Shown: piece by piece, positions 34,057 through 42,568 of the stretch
Layout: the number at the start of each line of letters is the position of its first letter
Position numbering within the stretch: the stretch's first letter is position 1
Assembly: GCF_014212135.1 (NCBI RefSeq)
Contig: NZ_JACJVQ010000003.1
Span: forward strand, 62,001 to 126,000
Source: Cohnella thailandensis
GTDB taxonomy: Bacteria > Bacillota > Bacilli > Paenibacillales > Paenibacillaceae
DNA length: 64,000 bases
Reading direction: 5' to 3'
Position numbers and translations under genes: made by a program
The notes under the pieces: generated by a model
Database searches by the model: none
Seen by the model: only the letters and a program-made list of their open reading frames with translations
Told to the model about the DNA's origin: nothing

Positions 34057-37000
34057 TTGAATCGTACCACGAAGAAGCTTGTCGCAACGCTTCTGGCGGC
34101 TCAGATGTCCGTCGGAGCATGGCTGACAGGAATCGCGTCTGCAGCGGAACCGGTGTCGGTAATACCGGGAACGCCTTACGACCAAAACGGACAGTATAAC
34201 GTCTCCGTGCCTCATATCGTCATTCAGCAGGTGTACGGCGCTGGCTTGAGCGGCGCAAGCGACGCATTCGCTTCTCACGGCTTTATCGAACTGTTTAACC
34301 CGACCGACAGCGATATCAGCCTGGACGGCTGGTCGCTGCAATATGCGGATCGCGGCAACAAGAACACGACGGGTCCGACGAACGCTTGGGAGAAGTTCGA
34401 CCTCCACGGCACGATCCAAGCCAAGTCCTCTTTCTTGATTAAAGGCAGGGCAACAGGCACGTCGGGGGCCAAAGTGGATCTGTCGAATAAAGGCGATCTT
34501 ACGTGGGATCGCTACATCAACAACAAAGGCCTGAAGGTTGTCCTCATGAGCAGCCCGACTCTCGTAACCGACGTGAACCCGTTCGTCACGAAGCCTGCCG
34601 GCTACGTGGACATGCTCGGAACGGGCAGCAACGACGACGGAAGCGACATCGACGGATACGAAACGGCTTACCCGTCCGGCGATGCCGAAGGCCAATCCAA
34701 GAAGAAAGCGGTGCGCCGCATCGACTTCCAGGATACCGACAACAACAAAGCCGACTTCGTTCAAGTCGATTACAGCAAGATCGCGGGCGCGGAGCTCGAA
34801 GCGAACCGCCCGCACGACAGCTCGGACGGAGACTGGGCGGCGCTCCGCATTCTGACGACCTCCCTTCCGACCGCTTATGCGAATCAGCCTTATTCGGCGG
34901 CGATCTCCGTCTATGGCGGCGACGAGCCGTACGCCTTCACCGCCACGGGACTGCCTAACGGCCTTAACCTGTCGGCAGAGGGGGCCGTTTACGGTACTCC
35001 TACCGAAGTTGCCAGGGGGATTCCGGTCCAAGTAACGGTCACGGACAGCGCCACCCCCGCCAGGGTTAAGCAAACGACGCTGTCGCTTAACGTGGACACG
35101 TATCGTCCTACGATGAACGACACGTTGGCCATCAACAAGATCGCGGAATATTCCGTCGGCACCACGAATGAAGACGGCGGAGTCGCCGAGATCGTCAAGT
35201 ACAACAAGGACAACGGCAAGTTCTATCTCGTGAACGGCTCCGCGAATCCTCCGAGCTTAGATATCGTAAGCTTGGGACAAGCCGGCGGCACGCTGGAGAA
35301 AGAGAAAAGCGTTCTCGTAGCCGACCTCGCCGAGAAGACGGAAGGCTTCTCGTTCGGCGATCTGACGAGCGTTGACGTGAATACGACGACCAAGAGAATC
35401 TATGCGGCCGTCCAAGAAGAGGATTTTCTTAAACAAGGCCTCATCCTCGAGCTCGACTACGACGGCAATCTGATCCGTTCCTTTAAGGCCGGTATTCAGC
35501 CGGATATGATCAAGTCCACGAAGGACGGCCGTTACGTTCTGTCCGCGGACGAAGCGGAGCCTCGCGACGGCGTTAACGATCCCGCCGGCAGCGTGACGAT
35601 CGTAGATACGCAGACGAGCGTGACCGCTCAGGTTTATTTTAACGATCAATCGGTCATTGCCGACGACGTTCATATCCGCGGAAGCGTTGACGAAGACGGC
35701 GTTATTCGCTCCAAGGGCTCCAAAGCGGATGCTTATCTGGATTTCGAGCCTGAATACATCGCCTTGTCCGATAAGAATGATTTGGCATATGTCTCCCTGC
35801 AGGAGAACAACGCGATTGCGGTAATCGATATCGCTCGGAAGAAGGTCTTGTCCGTAAAGAGCCTTGGCTTTAAGGACTTCAACGAAGCGGCCAACGCGCT
35901 CGACGTGCAAAAGGACGGATCGATCCTGCTGGAGAACGTACCGTTCAAAGGCACCTACATGCCGGACGGAATCGCCTCTTATAGCGTCAGCGGCGTAACC
36001 TACCTGCTGACGGCGAACGAAGGGGACGCCACCGAATGGCCGGCGGAGGATCCGACTCGGGTGAATATCGCCAAGCTTAAAGACATCAAGAGCTCTCTCG
36101 ATCCGGAATCGGAAGCTTACGCCTTCGTGAACGGAACGGATAAATACGACGCCGTGGAAGTTCTGACCGACCGCGGCAACGACGGCATCTACATGCTCGG
36201 CGGGCGCTCCTTCTCGATCTGGAACGCCGAAACGATGGAGCAGGTGTACGACAGCGGAAGCGACTTCGAGACGATCACTTCGCAGCGTCTTCCGGAATTC
36301 TTCAACGCCAGCAACAGCAAAGTCGATATGGACGACCGCAGCACGAAGAAAGGTCCCGAACCGGAGGACGTTAAGACGGGCGTCGTCGGCAACCATGTGT
36401 TCGCATTCGTCGGACTGGAACGCATCGGCGGCATCATGACGTACGACGTAACGAATCCGGCGGCACCGACGTTCGCGAATTACACGAACAGCCGCGTCTT
36501 CCTGAATGAGCAAGGCAAGAAGAATCTCGACACGTTCACCGGTCCGGAAGGCCTCGAATTCATTCCGGCGGAAGAAAGCCCGACCGGCAAGCCGCTCCTT
36601 CTGGCCGCCTTCGAGGTTGGCGGCAAGGTAGCCGTCTATGAATTGGATACGACGAAGGTCGTCTTGGACCAGAAGGCTCTGTCGCTGACGGCATTCGGTT
36701 CCTCCGCGACGCTGAAGGCTACCGTAACCCCGGTCGGCGGCAGCGATGCGACGGTCGCCTGGACCAGCTCCAACACGGCGGTGGCAACCGTCGACGCGAA
36801 CGGCGTCGTTCGTCCGCAGAACGCGGGCACGGCGGTCATTCGCGCCGTCAGCGCCGACGGCTACGGCAGCGCCGAGGCCGTCGTTACGGTGTCGGCCGCG
36901 CCAAGCAACCCGTATACGCCGCCTACGACGACGAAGCCGAGTCCGGAGCCGGAGGAGCCATCCACGGAACCTAAGCCTCCGGCCACGACGAATCCGGAAC

Positions 37001-37551
37001 CGTCCGCTCCTAGCTTCAGCGACGTAAGCAGCGGACATTGGGCGAGCGAATCCATCGGCAAGCTCGCCGCTCAAGGCATCATGCAAGGAATGCCGGACGG
37101 CAGCTTCCAGCCGAACAAACAAATCACGCGCGCCGAGTTTATGACCGTTCTCGCCCGTTTCCTCGGGCTGGACACGACCGGAACCTCCGGCGGCAAGTTC
37201 TCGGACGTGCCGAACGGCAAGTGGTACAGCTCTTCCATCAACAAGCTGGCCGAGCAAGGAATCGCGGGCGGGTTCTCGGACGGAAGCTTCCGCCCGAACC
37301 AGGAGCTCACCCGCGAGGAAGCGTTCGTCCTGCTCTACCGAGCCATCAAGGTTAAGCTCGATGCGGCTTCCGGAGACACCGCCCTGGATTCCTTCAAGGA
37401 CGGCGGCAAGGTCTCTCCTTGGGCCAGAGAAGCGGTAGCCGCGCTGGTACAGGCGGGAGTGCTGCAAGGCGGCTCGGACGGCCAACTGAATCCGAAGAAG
37501 ACGATCACCCGCGCGGAGATCGCGAAGATTATCGCCTCTTTCCTCGAATAA
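34057..37551 (+). CDS. secreted choice-of-anchor-I (alkaline-phosphatase-like) protein with lamin-tail, Ig-like and SLH domains
   Basis: 1164 residues. Order: signal peptide ending near ASAAEP (about 30); a lamin-tail-like domain (about 50-180, GFIELFNPTDSDISLDGWSLQ); a putative Ig domain (about 270-350); a beta-propeller of the choice-of-anchor-I type (about 355-870, with VAVIDIARKKV-like blades, GTYMPDGIASY and ANEGDATEWP); a BIG2 domain (about 875-960); a Pro/Thr/Glu-rich spacer; and three SLH repeats (about 1000-1164) that anchor it to secondary wall polymer. The start is TTG with GGGAGTGA upstream. Proteins of this family are often annotated as alkaline phosphatases, which agrees with the Pho-like promoter; the activity is not proven from sequence. 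Confidence 0.88.
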   Translation: MNRTTKKLVATLLAAQMSVGAWLTGIASAAEPVSVIPGTPYDQNGQYNVSVPHIVIQQVYGAGLSGASDAFASHGFIELFNPTDSDISLDGWSLQYADRGNKNTTGPTNAWEKFDLHGTIQAKSSFLIKGRATGTSGAKVDLSNKGDLTWDRYINNKGLKVVLMSSPTLVTDVNPFVTKPAGYVDMLGTGSNDDGSDIDGYETAYPSGDAEGQSKKKAVRRIDFQDTDNNKADFVQVDYSKIAGAELEANRPHDSSDGDWAALRILTTSLPTAYANQPYSAAISVYGGDEPYAFTATGLPNGLNLSAEGAVYGTPTEVARGIPVQVTVTDSATPARVKQTTLSLNVDTYRPTMNDTLAINKIAEYSVGTTNEDGGVAEIVKYNKDNGKFYLVNGSANPPSLDIVSLGQAGGTLEKEKSVLVADLAEKTEGFSFGDLTSVDVNTTTKRIYAAVQEEDFLKQGLILELDYDGNLIRSFKAGIQPDMIKSTKDGRYVLSADEAEPRDGVNDPAGSVTIVDTQTSVTAQVYFNDQSVIADDVHIRGSVDEDGVIRSKGSKADAYLDFEPEYIALSDKNDLAYVSLQENNAIAVIDIARKKVLSVKSLGFKDFNEAANALDVQKDGSILLENVPFKGTYMPDGIASYSVSGVTYLLTANEGDATEWPAEDPTRVNIAKLKDIKSSLDPESEAYAFVNGTDKYDAVEVLTDRGNDGIYMLGGRSFSIWNAETMEQVYDSGSDFETITSQRLPEFFNASNSKVDMDDRSTKKGPEPEDVKTGVVGNHVFAFVGLERIGGIMTYDVTNPAAPTFANYTNSRVFLNEQGKKNLDTFTGPEGLEFIPAEESPTGKPLLLAAFEVGGKVAVYELDTTKVVLDQKALSLTAFGSSATLKATVTPVGGSDATVAWTSSNTAVATVDANGVVRPQNAGTAVIRAVSADGYGSAEAVVTVSAAPSNPYTPPTTTKPSPEPEEPSTEPKPPATTNPEPSAPSFSDVSSGHWASESIGKLAAQGIMQGMPDGSFQPNKQITRAEFMTVLARFLGLDTTGTSGGKFSDVPNGKWYSSSINKLAEQGIAGGFSDGSFRPNQELTREEAFVLLYRAIKVKLDAASGDTALDSFKDGGKVSPWAREAVAALVQAGVLQGGSDGQLNPKKTITRAEIAKIIASFLE

Positions 37552-37563
37552 GCACGGATCGAA

Positions 37564-37600
37564 GAGAATCGGGAGCCTCCCTGGCTCCCGGTTCTCTTTT
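37564..37600 (+). terminator. terminator of the SLH/choice-of-anchor-I gene
   Basis: Arms GAGAATCGGGAGCC / GGCTCCCGGTTCTC with a 5-base loop and a TTTTT tail. Confidence 0.92.
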
Positions 37601-37669
37601 TGTCCCTTTTCTGCGACAATAGAGGAGCTTTTATTAGATAAGGCGAAAAAGGCAGGCATCAACGCATCT

Positions 37670-38437
37670 ATGGAACTTACTTTGGAGATGGTCATTCTAG
37701 TCGCGGCGGGAGGTTTTCTCGCCGCTTTTATCGATTCCGTCGTGGGAGGAGGAGGGCTGATCTCCGTCCCCGTCCTGCTGACGGCGGGGCTTCCGCCCCA
37801 CCTGGCGCTAGGCACCAACAAGCTGGCCGGGACGCTGTCTTCCCTGACCAGCACCTTGACCTTCATGCGATCCGGCTATGTGGACTGGAGAGGTACGGGT
37901 AAGCTTGTCCCTCTAACCGCAATAGGAGCGGCAGGCGGGGCCCTTCTTCTGCAGCAGGTATCCTCCGATTGGATGCGGCCGATTATCGTCGCCATGCTGA
38001 TCGCGGTAACCTTGTATACGCTGTTGAAACGCGATTGGGGCGCGGTTCGCGGGGATGCGGCAAGAACGCTATCGCGGGCGGGCAAGCTCGGGATGGCCGC
38101 GGCCGCTCTGCTGCTCGGCGGCTACGACGGCTTCTTCGGCCCGGGAACCGGCTCGTTCCTGATCTTCGCGTTCCTGCTCTCGGGGCTCGACTTCGTGCAG
38201 GCGGCCGGCAACGCGAAGCTGCTGAACTTCACGAGCAACGTCTGCAGCCTGGTCGTGTTCCTGCTGCTCGGACAAGTCGCCTTCGGCATTGGCCTCGTCA
38301 TGGGGGCGGCGATGGTCGCGGGCTCGCTCATCGGCTCCCGTATCGCCATCAAACAAGGCTCCCGCTACGTCCGGCTGCTTTTCCTCGCGGTAAGCCTCGT
38401 GCTCATTGCCCGGCAGGTCTGGTTATTGCTAGCTTAA
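37670..38437 (+). CDS. TauE/SafE (TSUP) family anion exporter
   Basis: 255 residues with about eight hydrophobic helices. Family blocks: GGFLAAFIDSVVGGGGLISVPVLLTAG at the N-terminus with LGTNKLAGTLSS, and its repeat GGYDGFFGPGTGSFLIFAFLLSGLDFVQAAGNAKLLNFTSN. TSUP proteins export sulfite, sulfoacetate and similar anions. It could remove the sulfite made by SsuD, but it is 22 kb away and that link is only a suggestion. Confidence 0.92.
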   Translation: MELTLEMVILVAAGGFLAAFIDSVVGGGGLISVPVLLTAGLPPHLALGTNKLAGTLSSLTSTLTFMRSGYVDWRGTGKLVPLTAIGAAGGALLLQQVSSDWMRPIIVAMLIAVTLYTLLKRDWGAVRGDAARTLSRAGKLGMAAAALLLGGYDGFFGPGTGSFLIFAFLLSGLDFVQAAGNAKLLNFTSNVCSLVVFLLLGQVAFGIGLVMGAAMVAGSLIGSRIAIKQGSRYVRLLFLAVSLVLIARQVWLLLA

Positions 38438-38460
38438 CAGGAATATTTTTGCGATAAAAA

Positions 38461-38486
38461 TGAACTTCGGTCCGGTATCCCTTGTC
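38461..38486 (+). promoter_or_regulatory. possible ECF-type promoter (autoregulation)
   Basis: -35 TGAAC (38461-38465), 17-bp spacer, -10 TGTC (38483-38486), 22 bp before the sigma factor start. The form is that of ECF-dependent promoters, suggesting the factor transcribes its own gene. Confidence 0.5.
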
Positions 38487-38508
38487 TATTCGGTAGAGGT
38501 GATCATCG

Positions 38509-39054
38509 TTGAGCCCTGATTCATTGAAGCATATGACGGCCATGGATCCTCTAACGTTAGAGGAGCTCATGAAGGAATACGGCCAAGATGTCTGGAGCTT
38601 CGCCTATTCCATCACGAAGAACCGCGCCATGGCCGACGACGTCGCGCAGGACGCGTTCCTTCAGGCGTACCGCAACCTCGTCTCCTTCCGCGGCGAAGCC
38701 TCCGTGCGAACGTGGCTGCTGCGGATCGCGCGCAACATCAGCCTCAATTACCGGAATTCGGCCTTCTTCCGCAGGGTGCTCCTCATCGAGGCATGGACTT
38801 CCTCCGGCAGCGACCGCTCCGCCGAGCAGGCCTTCTTCGAGCAAGAGGCCGCGAACGACGTCTGGAAGCATGTATTCTCCCTGCCGGTCAAACAGCGGGA
38901 AGTGCTCGTGCTCCACGCGAAGTACCAGCTCTCCCTTCTCGAGATCGCCCGCATTCTCGACGTTCCGGAAGGCACCGTCAAGTCGAGGCTGTTCGGAGCG
39001 CGCAAGCGAATGTCCAACCTGCTGAAGGAGGAATTCACGTATGAGCCCGTCTAA
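38509..39054 (+). CDS. ECF RNA polymerase sigma factor
   Basis: 181 residues. Region 2 reads YGQDVWSFAYSITKNRAMADDVAQDAFLQAYRNLVSFRGEASVRTWLLRIARN; region 4 reads LPVKQREVLVLHAKYQLSLLEIARILDVPEGTVKSRLFGARKRM. No sigma 3 domain, so it is a group IV (ECF) factor. The start is TTG with AGAGGTGA upstream. The gene overlaps the following anti-sigma gene by 14 bp. Confidence 0.95.
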   Translation: MSPDSLKHMTAMDPLTLEELMKEYGQDVWSFAYSITKNRAMADDVAQDAFLQAYRNLVSFRGEASVRTWLLRIARNISLNYRNSAFFRRVLLIEAWTSSGSDRSAEQAFFEQEAANDVWKHVFSLPVKQREVLVLHAKYQLSLLEIARILDVPEGTVKSRLFGARKRMSNLLKEEFTYEPV

Positions 39055-39943
39055 TCCGGAATGGTACGAGGAGCTTCGGGAGCACCCTTTGAGAACGGTT
39101 GCTTTTACCGAACGGCTCGCTTGGCGAATCAGGGAGAATGCCGAATCCGGAGGCGGCAGGAGGCGTCGAGGCGGGATGCGGTACGCAACCTATTGTGCGG
39201 CCTTGCTGGGTGTAGCTGCGATCCTCCTGTTTGCCTTCTTGAGAGATGAGAATTCGCCCGTTACTCCTCCCGTCGTCCCCTCGAACGCCCCCGCCGTCGT
39301 GCCGACGGCTCCGTTGCCGGAGGATCTCCCGCTCCTGAAGGAATCGATCGAACGGATCGCGTCCAAGCCGGAGCCGACGGATGAGGAATGGCGGAGATTG
39401 ATGGTCGAGAAATCCGCTATAAAGAATAAAGAATTGATTGGCAAAGTACTCATCGGGAACCAATTCATGATGTTGATGTGGAAGAACGGCGAAGAGAAGA
39501 ACGGAATCCTGGCCTTGAATCTCGGAATCGATCAGTTCTATTGGGAGGAATCGAAGGGAATCGGGTGGGAGCCGAGTGGCGGCATCGCTTATAGTCTATT
39601 GAAGCAGAACGGCGTCATCACGAAACTGGATTCTTATTCCTCGAAGTTCCGGCCCGTAACCGGCTTTACCGTCTTGGATGGCACCCTGAATCACGAAATC
39701 GGTAAAAAACGGATTCCTTACTCCTTCGGAATGGTTATCGACCCTGGGATCGTTCGAATAAAGGCTATCGATACCGGGAGCGATACCGGGAGCGATAAAC
39801 CGATCGAATTGAACATGTTCAGCAAGGACGGCGAGACTTACTGGTTCGGTCTTCTGCCGGCCGACAGCCACGAGTATAAGCTCGAAGGCATCGACTCGGA
39901 CGGGAACGTCATCGCTAGCGAATCGAGATTTTACTACTATTAA
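39041..39943 (+). CDS. probable membrane-bound anti-sigma factor
   Basis: 300 residues. A basic cytoplasmic N-terminus of about 45 residues (WYEELREHPLRTVAFTERLAWRIREN) precedes one membrane helix (about 47-67), then a proline-rich segment and an external domain. There is no HxxxCxxC zinc motif, so it is not a ZAS-type anti-sigma. The call rests on its 14-bp overlap with the ECF gene and its topology. A 12-bp direct duplication (GATACCGGGAGC twice, about 39771-39794) gives the repeat DTGSDTGS. The external domain was not recognised. Confidence 0.7.
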   Translation: MSPSNPEWYEELREHPLRTVAFTERLAWRIRENAESGGGRRRRGGMRYATYCAALLGVAAILLFAFLRDENSPVTPPVVPSNAPAVVPTAPLPEDLPLLKESIERIASKPEPTDEEWRRLMVEKSAIKNKELIGKVLIGNQFMMLMWKNGEEKNGILALNLGIDQFYWEESKGIGWEPSGGIAYSLLKQNGVITKLDSYSSKFRPVTGFTVLDGTLNHEIGKKRIPYSFGMVIDPGIVRIKAIDTGSDTGSDKPIELNMFSKDGETYWFGLLPADSHEYKLEGIDSDGNVIASESRFYYY

Positions 39944-39950
39944 ACTTTGC

Positions 39951-39993
39951 GAAAGCCGGGACTCCCCTCTCCTCGACGGGCGAACCGGCTTTC
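39951..39993 (+). terminator. probable terminator of the ECF operon
   Basis: Arms GAAAGCCGG / CCGGCTTTC around a long C-rich loop, 8 bp after the stop codon; no T-run. Confidence 0.5.
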
Positions 39994-40051
39994 CGCCGTC
40001 TCTCCTGCTGCTTGCGAACCTTATCCCCCCACCCCGCCGGCCGTTCCTCAT

Positions 40052-40237
40052 CTCTAACGGATCTGACAGCCCTTATTCGGGCTCCAAACCGCCCTTTCCG
40101 ATTCTAACGGAACTAGGAGCCCTTATTCGGCGTAGAATCCCCTTTTGTTGCCCCTTTCCCCAAAATAACGGCGCTCACTTCCGTTACATTCCTAGAACGG
40201 GCTTTCGGAACGAAATAAGGGCTCTCATTTCCGTTAC
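40052..40237. repeat. cluster of four related ~25-bp intergenic repeats (two direct, two inverted)
   Basis: Direct copies at 40052-40080 (TCTAACGGATCTGACAGCCC plus TTATTCGG) and 40102-40130 (TCTAACGGAACTAGGAGCCC plus TTATTCGG). Inverted copies at 40164-40188 (AATAACGGCGCTCACTTCCG) and 40212-40237 (GAAATAAGGGCTCTCATTTC then CGTTAC). The shared core is AACGGAANTNAGAGCCCTTATT. The cluster fills the 295-bp gap between the anti-sigma gene and the EamA gene and contains no ORF. Confidence 0.8.
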
Positions 40238-40238
40238 G

Positions 40239-41171
40239 TTACGGGAGAGGCTGATGTCCTTTCGTATCCCGGGCAAGACGCCAATCCCGGTTCGGAGGAA
40301 GCTGCGGAAGGAGCATTCCCGCCAGCATCAGCAAGCAGCCGAGCACTCCGCGGACTCCCAGAAGCTCGTTTAAGATCAAGTAGCCCCCTACCGCCGCGAA
40401 CACCGCCTCCATGCTCAGAATGATGGCCGCTTGCGTCGGATGAGCCTTTTGCTGCCCGATGATTTGCAACGTATACGCGATCCCGACCGAGCAGATGCCG
40501 CCATACAACAGAGGAATGAGCGCGTTCGACAGATCGGCGAGCCGAATCGTCTCCGAAGCAAGCGCCGCTATCAAGCTTAGAACCGCGCAGGTGACTATTT
40601 GGAACAACGACAGCTTGAGCCCGTCAGTCGTACGGGACAGCTTGTCGATCATAAGAATGTGAAGCGACCAGAGGAAGGCGCCGGCAAGCTCGTAGAGATC
40701 TCCTCTGTTCAGCGACAGATCATTCGTTACGCATAGGAGATAAAGACCGGCGATGGCCAGGAGCGCCCCCGCCCAGTTGTTGAGATTCAGGCGCTGCTTC
40801 AAGAACAAGCCGAGAAAGGGCACGATTACGATATAGAGCCCGGTGACGAAAGCCGCCTTGCCTGCCGTGGTGTACAGAAGCCCTATCTGCTGAAGGGAAG
40901 AACCGCCGAACAGGATAATCCCCGCCCATATGCCTGCCGACGCGCCTCTTTTGTACTCTTTTCCCCTCTCGTCCGAAGAACGCCCCGATCTTCCGTCCAA
41001 CCATAGAATGAGCGGAACGAGCGATAATGCCCCCAAGGCGAAACGCGCCGCGTTGAAGGTGAAAGGCCCAAGATGCTCCATCCCTTCCCGCTGGGCGACG
41101 AAAGCGAAGCCCCAGATGCAGGCGGTCAGCAACAAGAGAAGGTTGGACTTCAGATGCCGCGGCTTAGCCAT
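40239..41171 (-). CDS. EamA/DMT family transporter
   Basis: 310 residues with ten hydrophobic helices in two EamA halves. The first half begins LLLLLTACIWGFAFVAQREGMEHLGPFTFNAARFALGALSLVPL; the second holds GDLYELAGAFLWSLHILMIDKLSR and HPTQAAIILSMEAVFAAVGGYLILNELLGVRGVLGC. A drug/metabolite exporter of unknown substrate. AGGAGAG precedes the ATG. Single gene. Confidence 0.92.
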   Translation of the reverse strand: MAKPRHLKSNLLLLLTACIWGFAFVAQREGMEHLGPFTFNAARFALGALSLVPLILWLDGRSGRSSDERGKEYKRGASAGIWAGIILFGGSSLQQIGLLYTTAGKAAFVTGLYIVIVPFLGLFLKQRLNLNNWAGALLAIAGLYLLCVTNDLSLNRGDLYELAGAFLWSLHILMIDKLSRTTDGLKLSLFQIVTCAVLSLIAALASETIRLADLSNALIPLLYGGICSVGIAYTLQIIGQQKAHPTQAAIILSMEAVFAAVGGYLILNELLGVRGVLGCLLMLAGMLLPQLPPNRDWRLARDTKGHQPLP

Positions 41172-41368
41172 GAGACGGATCTCTCCTGCCGTAGTCGTTT
41201 ATTGAAAGCATACCACCTGAGTGTAGGAGAGAGGCGATTTTATTTCAATAGCCCTGGGGAAAAGAAATGGGAATAGAAAGCTTTGCGCGAGGCTTGCTTT
41301 CTCCTATGGCGCGTGCCATCATTTTAGGAAATAAGCCCATTTCGTGCGTGAACGGCAGGAGGCTCGCC

Positions 41369-42508
41369 ATGATTCAGTTCGACCCGGATACCTATCAGGT
41401 CTCTTACGCGGGAGAGAGCCTTCCTCTGCTTCCGAAGGAGTTCGCCCTGCTGCGTTTTTTGTACGAGCACGACGGACGCTCCTTCTCCCGGGAAGCGCTG
41501 CTTGACGCCGTCTGGCCGCTCGAGGCGCCGACGGATCGAACCGTGGACGACCATATCTACCGCCTGCGCAAAAAAACGGCCCGATGGCCGCATCTGCTGA
41601 GCATCGAAACGGTACGGGGGCAAGGGTACAAGCTGACGCGCCGCGACCGGACTTCGGCGGCAAGCCCACTGCTGCAGGATGAGCAGTTCGCGTCGGACGT
41701 AAAGCGGATGCTCGCCAAATATCACGGATTGGGAATGGGAGCGGCGCTTCAGCTTCTCGCGGCCAACAAGGCGACCCTCGGCCTGCCCAGCGATCCTTAC
41801 TACGATGTGTACGTTCATTTCGTGCGCGGGGATTTCGAATGGCTGCTGCGGTCGGACGGCCTCGAAGACAGGCTGAAGGCGGCCTACGCGGTTTTTATCC
41901 ATGCGTCGATTCAACCCGATCCGGGCCGTTCTCTCCCCTATTTCGAGAAGCTGATCGCCCGGGGAGAATCCATCCCTACCGATTGGCTGTGCGACCTTCG
42001 TTTGAACGCGGTCTCCCTCTACCTGGAGCTTGGCAGATTCCAGGAGGCCCGATCGGAGCTCGAAGCGATTCGTCGGCCGATTCGGGATATGGATTCCCCC
42101 AGCTTCGCCTCGCATTTTCTGCTGAAGGAGATGCAGCTCCTCTTGCTCGAGGGCCATCGTGACGCGGCGGAGGCGAAGCTTCGGGAATGCGACGAGCTTC
42201 TGGCCGAGCATCCCATTCAACGGGAGCGCGGAGCGTATCAGGCGGGCAAGGCCATCTTCCTCTATGAAAAGGGAGAGGCGGAGGCGGCCAGGCAAGCGGC
42301 AGGCGAGGCCATTGAGACATTAAGGCAAACGTCGTTCGCTCCTCATCTGATCGCCAGCGTAAATATGCTCTTGAGATACCTGGACACGAGGGGCCGCGAC
42401 GACCTTTATCGGTCCGAATGCCGGCGCCTCTGGGAGCGATTGTCGGAGCAATACGGCTTCGACAGGCTGCTGCGGCTGTCGGAGTCTCTGCTCGGCCGGC
42501 TCCTCTGA
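41369..42508 (+). CDS. winged-helix transcriptional regulator with C-terminal helical-repeat region
   Basis: About 379 residues. The N-terminal OmpR/PhoB-type effector domain is visible (LPLLPKEFALLRFLYEHDGRSFSREALLDAVWPLEAPTDRTVDDHIYRLRKKTARWPHLLSIETVRGQGYKL), without a receiver domain. The following ~270 residues are alpha-helical in TPR-like style (SLYLELGRFQEARSELEAIR, GEAEAARQAAGEAIETLRQ). I take ATG 41369 because AGGAGG lies 6 bases upstream; the in-frame ATG at 41267 has no ribosome site. It lies 60 bp before the MFS gene on the same strand and probably controls it. Confidence 0.82.
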   Translation: MIQFDPDTYQVSYAGESLPLLPKEFALLRFLYEHDGRSFSREALLDAVWPLEAPTDRTVDDHIYRLRKKTARWPHLLSIETVRGQGYKLTRRDRTSAASPLLQDEQFASDVKRMLAKYHGLGMGAALQLLAANKATLGLPSDPYYDVYVHFVRGDFEWLLRSDGLEDRLKAAYAVFIHASIQPDPGRSLPYFEKLIARGESIPTDWLCDLRLNAVSLYLELGRFQEARSELEAIRRPIRDMDSPSFASHFLLKEMQLLLLEGHRDAAEAKLRECDELLAEHPIQRERGAYQAGKAIFLYEKGEAEAARQAAGEAIETLRQTSFAPHLIASVNMLLRYLDTRGRDDLYRSECRRLWERLSEQYGFDRLLRLSESLLGRLL

Positions 42509-42520
42509 TCATTCTCTGAC

Positions 42521-42563
42521 AATCCCCTGTTACGCTGTCTGCAAAGACTCGAAACAGGGGGTT
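42521..42563 (+). promoter_or_regulatory. inverted repeat that would hide the MFS ribosome site
   Basis: Arms AATCCCCTGTT (42521-42531) and AACAGGGGGTT (42553-42563), pairing over 11 bp with one G-U, loop 21 bases. The right arm contains the AGGGGG ribosome site of the MFS gene. It could be an RNA switch or, as DNA, an operator for the upstream regulator. Confidence 0.5.
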
Positions 42564-42568
42564 TCCGC

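Noticed and set aside
35257..37866. An 869-codon open frame on the minus strand opposite the choice-of-anchor-I gene
   Set aside because: High GC in the third codon position of the real gene leaves the antisense frame open. The translation is arginine/valine-rich without any domain, and the plus-strand gene has signal peptide, propeller and SLH repeats.
40052..40237. A CRISPR array
   Set aside because: Repeats differ from each other, occur in both orientations, and spacing is irregular; no cas gene is near.
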